Source: Saccharopolyspora montiporae (GTDB lineage: Bacteria; Actinomycetota; Actinomycetes; Mycobacteriales; Pseudonocardiaceae). Taken from it: a stretch of 53,782 bases of DNA. Below are positions 1 through 8,513 of the stretch, in pieces. Below the pieces are notes generated by a model that saw nothing but the letters and a program-made list of their open reading frames with translations, did no database searches and was not told where the DNA came from. Every line of letters begins with the position of its first letter. Position 1 is the first letter of the stretch. A program made the translations under genes and the position numbers. The DNA lies in contig NZ_JADEYC010000013.1 of NCBI RefSeq assembly GCF_015209505.1, positions 1 to 53,782 on the forward strand, written 5' to 3'.

Positions 1-45
1 TGTGTGTTCCTGCACCCCCCTGCTTGTGTGTGTGGGTTGTGTGTT

Positions 46-78
46 GTGGGGGTCCCTTTTTGGGGTCCCCACTTTTTT
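46..78 (+). terminator. Intrinsic terminator of an upstream gene
   Basis: A hairpin with arms GTGGGG (46-51) and CCCCAC (67-72), extended inside by CCC/GGG pairing, is followed directly by six T residues (73-78). This is a textbook rho-independent terminator, unusual in such GC-rich DNA. It probably ends a plus-strand gene lying left of the window. Confidence 0.65.
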
Positions 79-410
79 ATGCCCAAACACAGTCGTGGGG
101 GCGCGCGAGGATGCGTTGGAGCTGTCCCGCGATGCCTCGACCCGCCTGATCGGCCCGGCGGTGCGGGCGTGCAGCCCCGCTAACCCTCGCGGCTCTTGCG
201 GTGCTGCTGGGCCCGCATCTTGTGCTGATGATCTCGATAGTGCGGAAGATGTCGGCGTGTCGGGCTTCCAGTCGACAACGCATATGCGGTGACCGAGACT
301 TGCCCTCGAAGATCGGCAACCAGGGGCGCAGCAGCGCACGGGTGTGGCGGGATCTCGCCCCGCGCGCAGCACCGCTGGGGGGAGGCCGATCGCCAGTTGG
401 CGAAAGGGAC
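79..410. other. Gene-free stretch before the GH3 gene
   Basis: About 330 bases without a convincing gene. Open frames cross it on both strands, but their third-position GC is poor and none has a good ribosome binding site, except the GH3 start at 411. Base composition is less extreme than in the flanking genes. It may hold the promoter of the beta-glucosidase or decayed DNA; I see no clear promoter, repeat or operator. Confidence 0.5.
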
Positions 411-2807
411 ATGGCAATGCCGGACACCGATGAGGCGCAACTCCAGGCGCAGGTCGCGAAGCTGACCTTGGCCGACAAAGCGCGGCTGCTCACCGGCGCG
501 GATTTCTGGACGCTGCATCCGGAGCCCGAGATCGGGCTGTCCTCGCTGGTGCTTTCCGATGGCCCGAACGGCGTGCGCGGAACGGCCTGGGACGAACGTG
601 ATCCGAGCCTGCTGTTTCCGGTGGGCGCTGCATTGGCCGCGACCTGGGACCGGTCCGCGGCGCGGACGGCGGGCGAGTGGTTCGGCGAGGAGGCGCGCAG
701 GCGCGGGGTGCACGTCGTGCTGGGGCCGACGGTGAACCTGCAACGCAGCCCGTTCGGGGGCCGCAATTTCGAGAATTTCTCCGAGGATCCGCAGCTGGTT
801 GCCGAGATCGGCGCGGAGGTCGTGCGCGGGATCCAGAGCCGGGACGTGGCCGCGACGCCGAAGCACTTCGTGGCCAATGACAGCGAGACCGACCGGTTCA
901 CCTACGACGTCGTGCTCGACGAGCCGGTGCTGCGCGAGTTCTACCTCGAACCGTTCCGCAGCATCGTGCAGCAGGCCGGCCCGTGGGCGCTCATGGCCGC
1001 TTACAACTCGGTCGCCGGGCAGACGATGACCGAGAACCGGCGGCTCAACAACGAGCTCCTCAAGGCGGAGTGGGGCTGGGACGGCCTGCTGATGTCCGAC
1101 TGGTTCGCGGCGCGGTCCGTCGACGCCACCGCCCTCGGCGGTCTGGACCTGGTCATGCCGGGTCCGGGCGGACCCTGGAGCGGCGGCGAGCTGGAGAAGG
1201 CCGTGCAGGACGGCCGCGTCCCGGAGGACGTCCTCGATGACAAGGTGCTGCGTCTGCTGCGGCTGGCGTCGCGTACCGGCGCGTTGGGCGGGCGCGTGCA
1301 TCCCACTGGCGAAGGCCCCTCCGAACAGGCCCGACCGGTGATCCGCCGCGTCGCCGCCGAGGGGTTCGTGCTGCTGCGCAACGAACCGGCAGGCGAGCGC
1401 CCGGTGCTGCCGCTGCCGGCCGACGAACTGACCAAGGTGGCGGTGATCGGGGAGAACGCGGTGCTGCCCGCTCTGCAGGGCGGTGGTTCGTCCCGGGTGT
1501 CCCCGGCGCATGCGGTGACCCCGCTGGACGGGCTGCGCGCGGCGCTTCCCGGCGCGGATGTCGTGCACCGCCGCGGCGTCCGGCACCGCAGGCTGCTGGA
1601 CGCGCTTCCGCGGGAGCAGGTCATCGATCCGGACGGCGAGGGCACCGGGTTCCGCGTCGAATTCCTCGACGAGGCGGGCCAGGTGCTTTCCCGGGAGCTG
1701 CGCGGCACCGACCGGCTGTTGTGGATCGGGGGCACCGGCATCCCGGCCGGCACCCGGACCGTGCGGGTGCGCGGACAGCTGGCCGCTGAAGCCGGTGAGC
1801 ACGTGTTCGCGGTCAACGGCACCGGCCGGTTCGAGGTGCAGCTGTCCGGGCGCGAGGTGCTCGACGAGGAGCTGGCCTCCGACGAGAACGCGAGTGATCC
1901 GCTCGCCGATCTGATCGCCCCGCCCGAGCGGCGGTTCGACGTGGTCCTGGTGGACACCGATCTGGACGAGCAGGGACATGCCCCGCTGAGTGTGCTGTTC
2001 ACCCCGCCGGACACCTCGGGTCTCGTCAACGTCGGCATCGGGCATCGCGCGCAGGAGTGGGACGACGCCAGCGAGCTCTCGGCCGCGTTGGCCGCCGCGC
2101 GCGAAGCGGATGTGGCGGTGGTCGTCGTCGGTACGAACGACGAGGTGGAGACCGAAGGGCGCGACCGCGGTTCGCTGGACTTGCCCGGCGCGCAGGACGC
2201 GCTCGTCAGCGCGGTCGCCGAGGTGAATTCGCGCACGGTCGTGGTGGTGAACGCGGGGTCCCCGGTGCTGATGCCGTGGCGGGACGAGGTCCCGGCGGTG
2301 CTGTGGACGTGGTTCGGCAGTCAGGAGTACGGCGACGCGCTTGCCGATGTGCTGCTGGGCAGCGCCGAGCCGGGCGGCCGGCTCCCGGAGACCTTCCCCG
2401 CGGAGCTCGCCGACGTGCCGGTCCCGCTGCCCGCGCTCCAGCCGGTCGACGGTGCGCTGCACTACTCGGAAGGCGCCCTGCTCGGGTACCGGGCGTACGC
2501 GGCCGAGGGAGTGCTGCCCGCGTTCGGTTTCGGGCACGGACTGGGCTACACCGCGTGGGAGTACCTGGCGGCGCAGGACGAGGGCGATGCGGTCCGGGTG
2601 ACGTTGCGCAACATCGGCGAGCGCCGCGGCAGGGAGGTCGTGCAGGTGTACGGCGACCCGGTCCGGTTGGCCGGGTTCGGTACCGCGGAGGCCGAGGCCG
2701 GTGAGCAGGTGGAGGTGCGGATCGAGCTGCTGCACCGGCCGGACGGTCCGCTGTCGGTCGGGGCGAGCGCGCAGGACCTGCGGCTCGCGGCGGAACCGGC
2801 TCGATGA
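411..2807 (+). CDS. Beta-glucosidase-type glycoside hydrolase, family GH3
   Basis: 798-residue GH3 enzyme expected to release terminal beta-linked glucose (or related sugars) from oligosaccharides. The N-terminal TIM barrel carries the GH3 motif KHF followed by ND, and the nucleophile motif SDW with Asp230. The alpha/beta sandwich domain is interrupted by a PA14-like insert (about residues 400-520), and a fibronectin-III-like domain closes the protein (about 710-790). No signal peptide is seen, so it probably acts in the cytoplasm on imported disaccharides. Start ATG 411 follows GAAAGGG; an upstream in-frame ATG at 201 would add 70 residues unlike GH3. It stands alone, facing tRNA-Lys across a shared terminator. 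The substrate is not determined by sequence; beta-xylosidase is possible. Confidence 0.9.
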   Translation: MAMPDTDEAQLQAQVAKLTLADKARLLTGADFWTLHPEPEIGLSSLVLSDGPNGVRGTAWDERDPSLLFPVGAALAATWDRSAARTAGEWFGEEARRRGVHVVLGPTVNLQRSPFGGRNFENFSEDPQLVAEIGAEVVRGIQSRDVAATPKHFVANDSETDRFTYDVVLDEPVLREFYLEPFRSIVQQAGPWALMAAYNSVAGQTMTENRRLNNELLKAEWGWDGLLMSDWFAARSVDATALGGLDLVMPGPGGPWSGGELEKAVQDGRVPEDVLDDKVLRLLRLASRTGALGGRVHPTGEGPSEQARPVIRRVAAEGFVLLRNEPAGERPVLPLPADELTKVAVIGENAVLPALQGGGSSRVSPAHAVTPLDGLRAALPGADVVHRRGVRHRRLLDALPREQVIDPDGEGTGFRVEFLDEAGQVLSRELRGTDRLLWIGGTGIPAGTRTVRVRGQLAAEAGEHVFAVNGTGRFEVQLSGREVLDEELASDENASDPLADLIAPPERRFDVVLVDTDLDEQGHAPLSVLFTPPDTSGLVNVGIGHRAQEWDDASELSAALAAAREADVAVVVVGTNDEVETEGRDRGSLDLPGAQDALVSAVAEVNSRTVVVVNAGSPVLMPWRDEVPAVLWTWFGSQEYGDALADVLLGSAEPGGRLPETFPAELADVPVPLPALQPVDGALHYSEGALLGYRAYAAEGVLPAFGFGHGLGYTAWEYLAAQDEGDAVRVTLRNIGERRGREVVQVYGDPVRLAGFGTAEAEAGEQVEVRIELLHRPDGPLSVGASAQDLRLAAEPAR

Positions 2808-2873
2808 TCGGCGGCTGCTGGAAGAATGCGGCCGCGGATTCCCGGCGAGGAATGAATCGGCCTGATGCATGAA

Positions 2874-2907
2874 AAATCCGGTCCGGGAGAATTCCCGGAC
2901 CGGATTT
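2874..2907. terminator. Bidirectional terminator hairpin
   Basis: Perfect 15-bp inverted repeat (2874-2888 and 2893-2907) with a GAAT loop. The stem has A residues on the left end and T residues on the right, so both strands give a stem ending in U. It sits between the convergent GH3 gene and tRNA-Lys and can stop transcription from both. Confidence 0.8.
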
Positions 2908-2913
2908 CGAAAG

Positions 2914-2985
2914 TGCGCCAACAGGGACTCGAACCCCGAACCCACTGATTAAGAGTCAGTTGCTCTGCCATTGAGCTATTGGCGC
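2914..2985 (-). tRNA. tRNA-Lys (anticodon CTT)
   Basis: On the minus strand a full cloverleaf can be drawn: 7-bp acceptor stem GCGCCAA/TTGGCGC, D arm GCTC/GAGC, anticodon stem ACTGA/TCAGT with loop CTCTTAA (anticodon CTT), T arm with TTCGAGT loop, and discriminator A. The CCA end is not encoded. Length is 72 nt. Confidence 0.95.
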
Positions 2986-3282
2986 TTTCCGTCGACCGGC
3001 TCGTTCTCCGGATGCTTTCGCTTCCGTCTCCCTCGCTGGCGACAAGGAAAACATTAGCACAGCGTTCGCCGCGGGCCGGTACGCGGGGGTGGATAACGAC
3101 TGGGACACCGCTCGGTCCTGCGGGAACGAGCGGGCCCCGGCGCGCGTTGGCACTGGTGGGAGGGGAGATCCGAAACCCGGGTCACGCTGTGTGCGCAGGT
3201 GGGGGCCTGCTCGTGGTGTTCGAGCGCTGCTGCACACTGTATCTACGGCGCAACCTCTCCTCAGATTGAACGGACTGTGCCC

Positions 3283-4473
3283 ATGAACGTGTCGCGTCAC
3301 CCGGTCGGGACGACTGTGCGGGGGTGGCGGCTGGTGCCGATGCTGCTGCTCGGCCTGGTCGTGGCGCTCGTGGCGAGCTGCGGCGGCGGAGGTTCGGAAG
3401 CCGCCCCGGCGGACTCCGGCCAGCCCGAGGTGCGCTTCGCTCCGGAGAACGGCAGCAAGGACGTCTCGCCGGCCGAGCCGGTGCTGGCCACGGCCGACGG
3501 CGGCCGCATCGTGGAGGCCACGCTCACCAACGAGGAGGGTGCGGAGGTCGCCGGCTCCGTTTCCGGTGACGGCCAGACCTGGAGCCCGGACGGCAAGCTC
3601 GGCTACTCGCGCACCTACACGCTGTCTGTGGCGGTCCAGCGCGAGGACGCGCCGCCGGTGCGCCAGCAGTCCACGTTCAGCACGTTGTCCCCGGACGCGC
3701 AGACCTACGTGTCGATGAACCCGCTCGACGGGGAGACCGTCGGTACCGGGCAGCCGCTGGCCTTCTACTTCTCGGGCGACGCTCCGCCGCCGGACAAGCG
3801 GGCGGCCGAGGAAGCGATCAAGATCCGCACGGAGCCGGCCGTCGAGGGAGCGTTCTACTGGTTCGACGACCGCGAGGTGCACTGGCGGCCGAAGGACTAC
3901 TGGCAGCCCGGCACTCAGGTGTCGGTGGACGTGGACGTCTACGGCAAGAAGCTCGGCGACGGGCTGTGGGGCCAGGAGGACCGCCGGGCGGAGATCACCA
4001 TCGGCGATGCCGTCGTGCTGCGCGCCGACGGGTCCAGCCACCAGATGCGAGTGGAGAAGAACGGCCGGCTACTGCGCACGGTCCCGATCGCGCTCGGCAA
4101 GCCGGACTTCCCGTCGAACAACGGCAGGCACGTGGTCACCGAGCACCACGAGACGAAGTTCATGGACTCCGCCACCTACGGGCTTCCGGTGGAAGCGGGT
4201 GGCTACGAGACCGAGGTGCAGTGGGCCGTGCGCATCTCGAACGGCGGCGAGTTCCTGCACGCGGCACCGTGGGCCGCGGCTGACCTGGGGCATCGCAACG
4301 TCAGCCACGGCTGCATCAACATGACCGACGAGGACGCCAAGTGGGTCTACGACCTGCTGAACAAGGGCGACGTGGTGGAGATCACCAACTCGGGCGGTCC
4401 GGATCTGGAGTCCTGGGACGGCTTCGGCGACTGGCAGGTCCCCTGGGACGAGTGGGTGCAGGGCAACCGCTGA
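3283..4473 (+). CDS. Lipoprotein L,D-transpeptidase (YkuD family)
   Basis: 396-residue exported lipoprotein that should form 3-3 peptidoglycan cross-links. The signal peptide ends in the lipobox LVAS-C (Cys about residue 33), so it is anchored to the outer face of the membrane. Two Ig-like domains follow (about 50-150 and 150-245), then the YkuD catalytic domain with the SHGCIN motif, Cys344 being the nucleophile. This order matches mycobacterial LdtMt2-type enzymes. Start ATG 3283 puts the signal peptide at the N terminus; the open frame begins further upstream but would bury it. A strong terminator follows at once, so it is probably monocistronic. Confidence 0.92.
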   Translation: MNVSRHPVGTTVRGWRLVPMLLLGLVVALVASCGGGGSEAAPADSGQPEVRFAPENGSKDVSPAEPVLATADGGRIVEATLTNEEGAEVAGSVSGDGQTWSPDGKLGYSRTYTLSVAVQREDAPPVRQQSTFSTLSPDAQTYVSMNPLDGETVGTGQPLAFYFSGDAPPPDKRAAEEAIKIRTEPAVEGAFYWFDDREVHWRPKDYWQPGTQVSVDVDVYGKKLGDGLWGQEDRRAEITIGDAVVLRADGSSHQMRVEKNGRLLRTVPIALGKPDFPSNNGRHVVTEHHETKFMDSATYGLPVEAGGYETEVQWAVRISNGGEFLHAAPWAAADLGHRNVSHGCINMTDEDAKWVYDLLNKGDVVEITNSGGPDLESWDGFGDWQVPWDEWVQGNR

Positions 4474-4477
4474 GACG

Positions 4478-4515
4478 CGAGAAGGGCCCCGTCCGAACGG
4501 ACGGGGCCCTTCTCG
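4478..4515. terminator. Terminator hairpin after the L,D-transpeptidase
   Basis: Perfect 18-bp inverted repeat (4478-4495 and 4498-4515), very GC-rich, five bases after the stop codon and just before the 3' end of tRNA-His on the other strand. It lacks a long T tract but could serve both convergent transcripts. Confidence 0.75.
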
Positions 4516-4518
4516 TCG

Positions 4519-4595
4519 TGGGGTGAGTGACGGGAATCGAACCCGCGACACCTGGGACCACAACCCAGTGCTCTACCGACTGAGCTACACCCACC
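4519..4595 (-). tRNA. tRNA-His (anticodon GTG), CCA encoded
   Basis: Minus-strand cloverleaf with acceptor stem GTGGGTG/CACTCAC, the histidine-specific extra 5' G opposite C73, anticodon stem CTGGG/CCCAG with loop TTGTGGT (anticodon GTG), T loop TTCGATT, and an encoded CCA end. Length including CCA is 77 nt. Confidence 0.95.
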
Positions 4596-4690
4596 GCGGC
4601 CGCCCGGATCCTTCCGAGCAACGTGTTACATCTTAGCGGGTGCCGCGAGGCGTCTTCCCACCGGCCCCCGCGCAGCCGATGTTGCGCCGG

Positions 4691-5344
4691 TCAGGAATCG
4701 GCCTCGTCGGCCTGCTCCTGGGCCCGGCGCGTCCCGCCGACCGCTTCGCCGCGGAGCAGTTCCGCGGCCACCGCCTGGGCCTGGTCCGTGCTGGGGCCGG
4801 GCTGCGGCACGAACGCGGTCCGCCGGTAGTAGGCGAGCTCCCGGATGGATTCGCGGATGTCGGCCAGCGCCCGGTGCGCCAGGCCCTTCTCCGGCTGCGC
4901 GTAGTAGATGCGCGGGTACCAGCGCCGGCACAGTTCCTTGACGGAGGACACGTCGACCATCCGGTAGTGCAGGTAGCCGTCGAGTTCCGGCATGTCCCGG
5001 GCGATGAACCCGCGGTCGGTGGCGATCGAGTTGCCGGCCAGCGGAGCCGAGCGCCCTTCCGGCACGAACTGCCGGATGTGCTCCAGCACCTGCTGTTCGG
5101 CATCGGCGAGGCTCACCGCCGAGCGGCGCACCTCGGCGGTGAGGCCGGAGCGCTCGTGCATGTCGCGCACCACGTCGGGCATGCCGGACAGCGCATCGTC
5201 GTCGGCGTGGATGACGATGTCCACGCCCTGGCCGAGGATGTTCAGATCGGCGTCGGTGACCAGGGCCGCGATCTCGATCAAGGAGTCCTTGCCGAGATCG
5301 AGCCCGGTCATCTCGCAGTCGATCCACACGAGACGGTCGTTCAC
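4691..5344 (-). CDS. orn: Oligoribonuclease
   Basis: 217-residue DEDDh 3'-5' exonuclease that degrades 2-5 nt RNA fragments, including the pGpG left from cyclic-di-GMP breakdown. Motifs in order: IDCEMTG (Asp9, Glu11), a central ATDRGFI segment with the third acidic residue, and [11 protein letters not shown] with the catalytic His and last Asp. Length agrees with the family plus a short acidic, alanine-rich tail. The start is GTG at 5344. It lies downstream of and codirectional with the acyl-CoA ligase (33 bp gap), with tRNA-His next. Confidence 0.95.
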   Translation of the reverse strand: MNDRLVWIDCEMTGLDLGKDSLIEIAALVTDADLNILGQGVDIVIHADDDALSGMPDVVRDMHERSGLTAEVRRSAVSLADAEQQVLEHIRQFVPEGRSAPLAGNSIATDRGFIARDMPELDGYLHYRMVDVSSVKELCRRWYPRIYYAQPEKGLAHRALADIRESIRELAYYRRTAFVPQPGPSTDQAQAVAAELLRGEAVGGTRRAQEQADEADS

Positions 5345-5377
5345 CCGAGCCAGCCTAACTCGCCGCGAGCGGCGGAT

Positions 5378-7024
5378 TCACCGCGGCAGTTCACGCGGAA
5401 CCACCTTGCCGGTCGCGTTGCGCGGTAATGCGGCCAGGAACACGACATCGCGGGGCAGCGCGTACTTCGGCAGCTCGTCGCGCAACGACTCGCGCAGCTG
5501 ATCGGCGCTCAACTCGGTGTCCGGTTCGAGCACCACGTAGGCCGCCAGCCGCTGCCCGAAGTCCGCGTCGTCGACCCCGATGACGGCGACCTCGGTGACC
5601 CCGGACATCTTGCCGATCGCGTCCTCGGTCTCCTTGGGATAGACGTTCTCGCCGCCGGAAACGATCATGTCGTCCTCACGCCCGACGACGTAGAGCCGCC
5701 CGCTCTTGTCGAACCGGCCCAGGTCGCCGGTGGCCATCATCCCGTCCAGTCGTTCCCGGGACTGACCGTTGGTGTAGCCCTCGAAGAGCATGTCGTTGCC
5801 CGCGAAGATCCGGCCCGGACGTCCGCGCGGGACCGGTGTGCCGTCCTCGTCGAGGATGCGCAGCGCCGTGCCGCGCGGGGGCCGCCCGGCGGTATCCGGC
5901 GCGGTGAGCAGGTCCTCCGGGGTGGCGATGCTGACCCAGGAAACCTCGGTCGAGCCGTAGAAGTTGTACAGCATCGGGCCGAAGGCGCGCTGGAACCGCG
6001 TCGCCAGGTCCGCGGGTAGGGCCGAACCGCTGGAAGCGACGATGCGCAGCGCGCCGACGTGGTATTTGCCGCGGGTCTCGGTCGGCAGGTCGAGGATCCG
6101 GCGCAGCATGATCGGCACCGCGAACAGCGACGTGCACCGGTAGCGGGCGACGGCGCTGAGCGCCTGCTCGGGGTCGAACTTGCGCTGCAGCACCAGGGTC
6201 GAGCCCAGCACCGAGCCCAGTTGGAAGGCAGCCAGGCCCCAGGTGTGGAAGATCGGTGCGCACACCAGCGTTCGTTCCCCGGCCTGCAGCGGCATCCGGG
6301 CGAAGATGGTGGCGGCGGGGGACAGGCTCGGTGGATCGGGCCGGCGGGCGCCCTTCGGCGTGCCGGTGGTGCCCGAGGTGAGCACGACCATTCGCGAGTG
6401 CCGGGTGGGGCGGGGCAGTCCCCGGTTCGTCGACGTCGTGATCAGGTGCTCCAGCGTGGGGCGCTCGGTCGAGCCCTCGGTCCAAGCCAGGACGACCTGC
6501 ACGCCTTCCGGAACCTCGTCCAAGTGCGCGCTGAACTCGCTGTCCAGCACCAGGACGCCGACCTGCTGCTCGGTGAGCACGGTGGCCAGCTGGGGACCGG
6601 TGAGCCCGGTGTTGAGCAGCACGACGTCGGTGCCGAGCTTGCCGCCGGCCACGATCGTCTCGACCGGGCCGTGGTGGTTGCGGCACAGCACCCCGACCCG
6701 GTCACCGGGTTGGAGCCGTTCGCGCAGCGCATGGGCCAGCCGGGTGGTGCGCTGGGCGACTTCGGCAAAGCTGAGCGCACCGCGCTCGTCGATGATCGCC
6801 GGGCGGTCCGGGTGCCGGATGGCGCCGATCGCGTAGGCCAGCGGCGGGGTGATGCCCCACCGGCGCCAGGCCAGCGCGATGCGCACGATCTTGTCCGGCC
6901 GCATCGGCCGGATGACGCCCTGCTTCACCAGGACGTATCCCGTGTGCGCCGCTGTCGCGACGTGCCCGCCCCGACCGCCGGTCAGCCGGGCCAGCGCCGA
7001 TCGCACTCGTGTCCACGTACCCAC
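5378..7024 (-). CDS. Acyl-CoA synthetase / AMP-dependent ligase
   Basis: 548-residue member of the ANL adenylating superfamily, predicted to activate a carboxylic acid (probably a fatty acid) to its CoA thioester. Visible motifs: the P-loop-like TSGTTGTPKGA, YGSTE, the ATGDLGRFD hinge region, GRLYVVGREDDMIVSGGENVYP, and a C-terminal lysine in NATGKVVP. The N-terminal 60 residues recall FadD2/FadD12-type ligases. Start GTG 7024 has GAGAGGTGG upstream; the frame could also open at a TTG at 7042. The substrate cannot be told from sequence. It is followed closely by orn on the same strand. Confidence 0.88.
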   Translation of the reverse strand: MGTWTRVRSALARLTGGRGGHVATAAHTGYVLVKQGVIRPMRPDKIVRIALAWRRWGITPPLAYAIGAIRHPDRPAIIDERGALSFAEVAQRTTRLAHALRERLQPGDRVGVLCRNHHGPVETIVAGGKLGTDVVLLNTGLTGPQLATVLTEQQVGVLVLDSEFSAHLDEVPEGVQVVLAWTEGSTERPTLEHLITTSTNRGLPRPTRHSRMVVLTSGTTGTPKGARRPDPPSLSPAATIFARMPLQAGERTLVCAPIFHTWGLAAFQLGSVLGSTLVLQRKFDPEQALSAVARYRCTSLFAVPIMLRRILDLPTETRGKYHVGALRIVASSGSALPADLATRFQRAFGPMLYNFYGSTEVSWVSIATPEDLLTAPDTAGRPPRGTALRILDEDGTPVPRGRPGRIFAGNDMLFEGYTNGQSRERLDGMMATGDLGRFDKSGRLYVVGREDDMIVSGGENVYPKETEDAIGKMSGVTEVAVIGVDDADFGQRLAAYVVLEPDTELSADQLRESLRDELPKYALPRDVVFLAALPRNATGKVVPRELPR

Positions 7025-7124
7025 GCATCCACCTCTCGCCAAGCCAGGTTACCGGGAGTAGATGATGCCTGGGGTGCGCGGCGCAGTCACTGCCTTCCGG
7101 CGGGCAAAGATGGCCGGTTTTTCC

Positions 7125-7153
7125 CCCGGGCCCGGCCACGGGGCGGGCCCGGG
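7125..7153. terminator. GC-rich hairpin, possible terminator
   Basis: 9-bp perfect inverted repeat CCCGGGCCC (7125-7133) and GGGCCCGGG (7145-7153) with an 11-nt loop, just beyond the stop of the 65-residue minus-strand gene. There is no T tract on the correct side, so termination is only likely. Confidence 0.45.
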
Positions 7154-7161
7154 AGATCCGG

Positions 7162-7359
7162 TCAGGTGCCCGCGGCCGCCCACACCGCCGCATCGCGGAG
7201 CGCCGCGCGCAGGCGGCCCACCTCCAGCGGTGAGAGCACGGCCGTCTCGCCGGGCGGGGTGACCAGCACCACGCTGCCGCCGTCGGTGCTGATCGAAACG
7301 CCCTGCCGCTTGCCGGTGATGTCCCGGCAGCTGACGTGCCATTCGTCGGCGGTACCCAA
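7162..7359 (-). CDS. Small conserved-looking hypothetical protein
   Basis: 65 residues, no named family recognised. The sequence has a tryptophan/cysteine N-terminal part (WHVSCRD) and a regular C-terminal helix with LSPLEVGRLRAALRDA. I have the impression that short proteins ending in this kind of helix are common in Pseudonocardiaceae, but cannot confirm it. The start is TTG 7359, ten bases after GGGAGG; a TTG at 7383 would lack such a site. It is flanked by hairpins on both sides, so it is probably a single-gene unit. Confidence 0.6.
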   Translation of the reverse strand: MGTADEWHVSCRDITGKRQGVSISTDGGSVVLVTPPGETAVLSPLEVGRLRAALRDAAVWAAAGT

Positions 7360-7476
7360 GATTCCCCAGCCTCCCTTGGTCAACCCTGCGTCCCCACTGT
7401 GCGGGTTGGTCGAGGGACGTGCCCGACCGGTGGGCGTGACGCGGAGGTGGGCGTGTTCATGGTGCCCGTCACAGCG

Positions 7477-7514
7477 AACGGGGCCGGGCGCGATCGATCG
7501 CGCCCGGCCCCGTT
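7477..7514. terminator. Palindromic terminator hairpin
   Basis: Perfect 38-nt palindrome centred at 7495/7496, made of GC-rich arms ending in AA/TT. It lies 15 bases beyond the stop of the minus-strand gene at 7530-8267 and probably terminates it. Confidence 0.7.
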
Positions 7515-7529
7515 GCGGGAGTTCGCGGC

Positions 7530-8267
7530 TCAGACGGGGCGGACCCGCAGTCCGGAGGCCTCCGTGGCGAGCACGAGGGTGCCCTCGAAGTCGGCGATGG
7601 GCAGCTCGTCGCGCACCAGGCGGTGCTGGGCGTCGAAGGCCTGCACGCGCAGCCGGGAGGTGCGCAGCTCCTGCTCGGCGAGCTCGATACCGCCGACCTG
7701 CACCACGAGCTGCTGGTCCTGCGCGGTCGCGGTCAGCCAGCCGCCCGCGATCGAGAGCTCGCCGCCGTCGTGCTCGACGGTGATCCGGCCGGTGGACGGG
7801 TCCTCGGAGCGCAGGGCGACGTGGGACAGGGCCACATCGCGCTTGCCGGATTCCTCGCCGCTGACCGCGATCACGTCCCGCTCGACCTGATCCGCGGTTC
7901 CCTCGACCGGGTTCGGGGTGAGCACGGGGGCGCGCAGCTGCGCGGCCACCCGGTAGGGCTGCCAGGAGCCCGCGCCGATCAGGTTGACCACGGCGACGAC
8001 CTCGTCGCCGACCAGCTGGTCGCTACCGGGGGCGGGGGTCAGTTCGACGGCCGTCACGTCCCGTTCGGCCAGCAGGTCGCGCAGCGCGCGGGCGCGGCGG
8101 CGGCTGTTGCGGTCGAACCCGCGGGTAATCGCGACCTGCCCCGAGCCGGCTTCGGCGGCGGCGGCTTCGGTGAGTTTCGCCAGCGGTGCCCAGATCGCGG
8201 CGGGATCCTCGGTGCGGCGCAGCCGGTCCGGGCTGGCGTAGCTGGGTGCGGTCGTCGTCGTTTCCAT
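7530..8267 (-). CDS. Hypothetical protein, unassigned family
   Basis: 245-residue soluble protein without signal peptide or membrane segment. The first part has alternating strands and helices with a QVAITRGFDRNSRRRARALRD segment. A following stretch (GDEVVAVVNLIG, QPYRVAAQLRAP, LTPNPVEG) and the beta-rich C-terminal half faintly recall the diacylglycerol/NAD kinase fold, but no GGDGT motif is present, so I do not assign that function. Start ATG 8267 is preceded by GGAGGGG. It is divergent from the thiamine operon and followed by a strong hairpin. Third-position GC is high throughout, supporting a real gene. Confidence 0.75.
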   Translation of the reverse strand: METTTTAPSYASPDRLRRTEDPAAIWAPLAKLTEAAAAEAGSGQVAITRGFDRNSRRRARALRDLLAERDVTAVELTPAPGSDQLVGDEVVAVVNLIGAGSWQPYRVAAQLRAPVLTPNPVEGTADQVERDVIAVSGEESGKRDVALSHVALRSEDPSTGRITVEHDGGELSIAGGWLTATAQDQQLVVQVGGIELAEQELRTSRLRVQAFDAQHRLVRDELPIADFEGTLVLATEASGLRVRPV

Positions 8268-8420
8268 CCCCTCCAGTCTAGTCCGGTGTCCGGGCAGGTC
8301 ATGCCTACCGGTGGCGGAGTCAGCGGTGTGAAATCGATCGCGCGGGAACCGGTTCGGCGCCGCCTCCCGGCGAGCTTGATCGGTCGAGTCCCCTGCGCGC
8401 GCTCGGGCGGGTGTGCGGGT

Positions 8421-8429
8421 TGCTAGCTT
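8421..8429 (+). promoter_or_regulatory. Probable extended -10 promoter of thiD
   Basis: TG-n followed by TAGCTT (8424-8429) fits an extended -10 element. The predicted start point, about 8436, coincides with the first base of the TPP riboswitch. No good -35 box is seen. Confidence 0.45.
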
Positions 8430-8436
8430 GGTGGCC

Positions 8437-8513
8437 GACGCGGGGTGCCCGGATGGCCGGGCTGAGAGCAGACCCGTTGAACCTGACCTAGGTCGCACTA
8501 GCGGAGGGACGTC
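8437..8513 (+). promoter_or_regulatory. TPP riboswitch (THI element)
   Basis: Contains the conserved THI-box parts in order: GGGGTGCCC, the pyrimidine sensor GGCTGAGA, then ACCCGTTGAACCTGACC and a 3' GCGGAGGGA. GACG (8437-8440) and CGTC (8510-8513) can close helix P1. The ribosome binding site GGAGGGA (8503-8509) is inside the aptamer and the thiD start codon follows P1 directly, so TPP binding should block translation initiation. Confidence 0.93.

Noticed and set aside
180..2945. A 921-residue minus-strand frame opposite the GH3 gene.
   Set aside because: Shadow of the GH3 gene; it even reads through tRNA-Lys at its start and has no recognisable domain.
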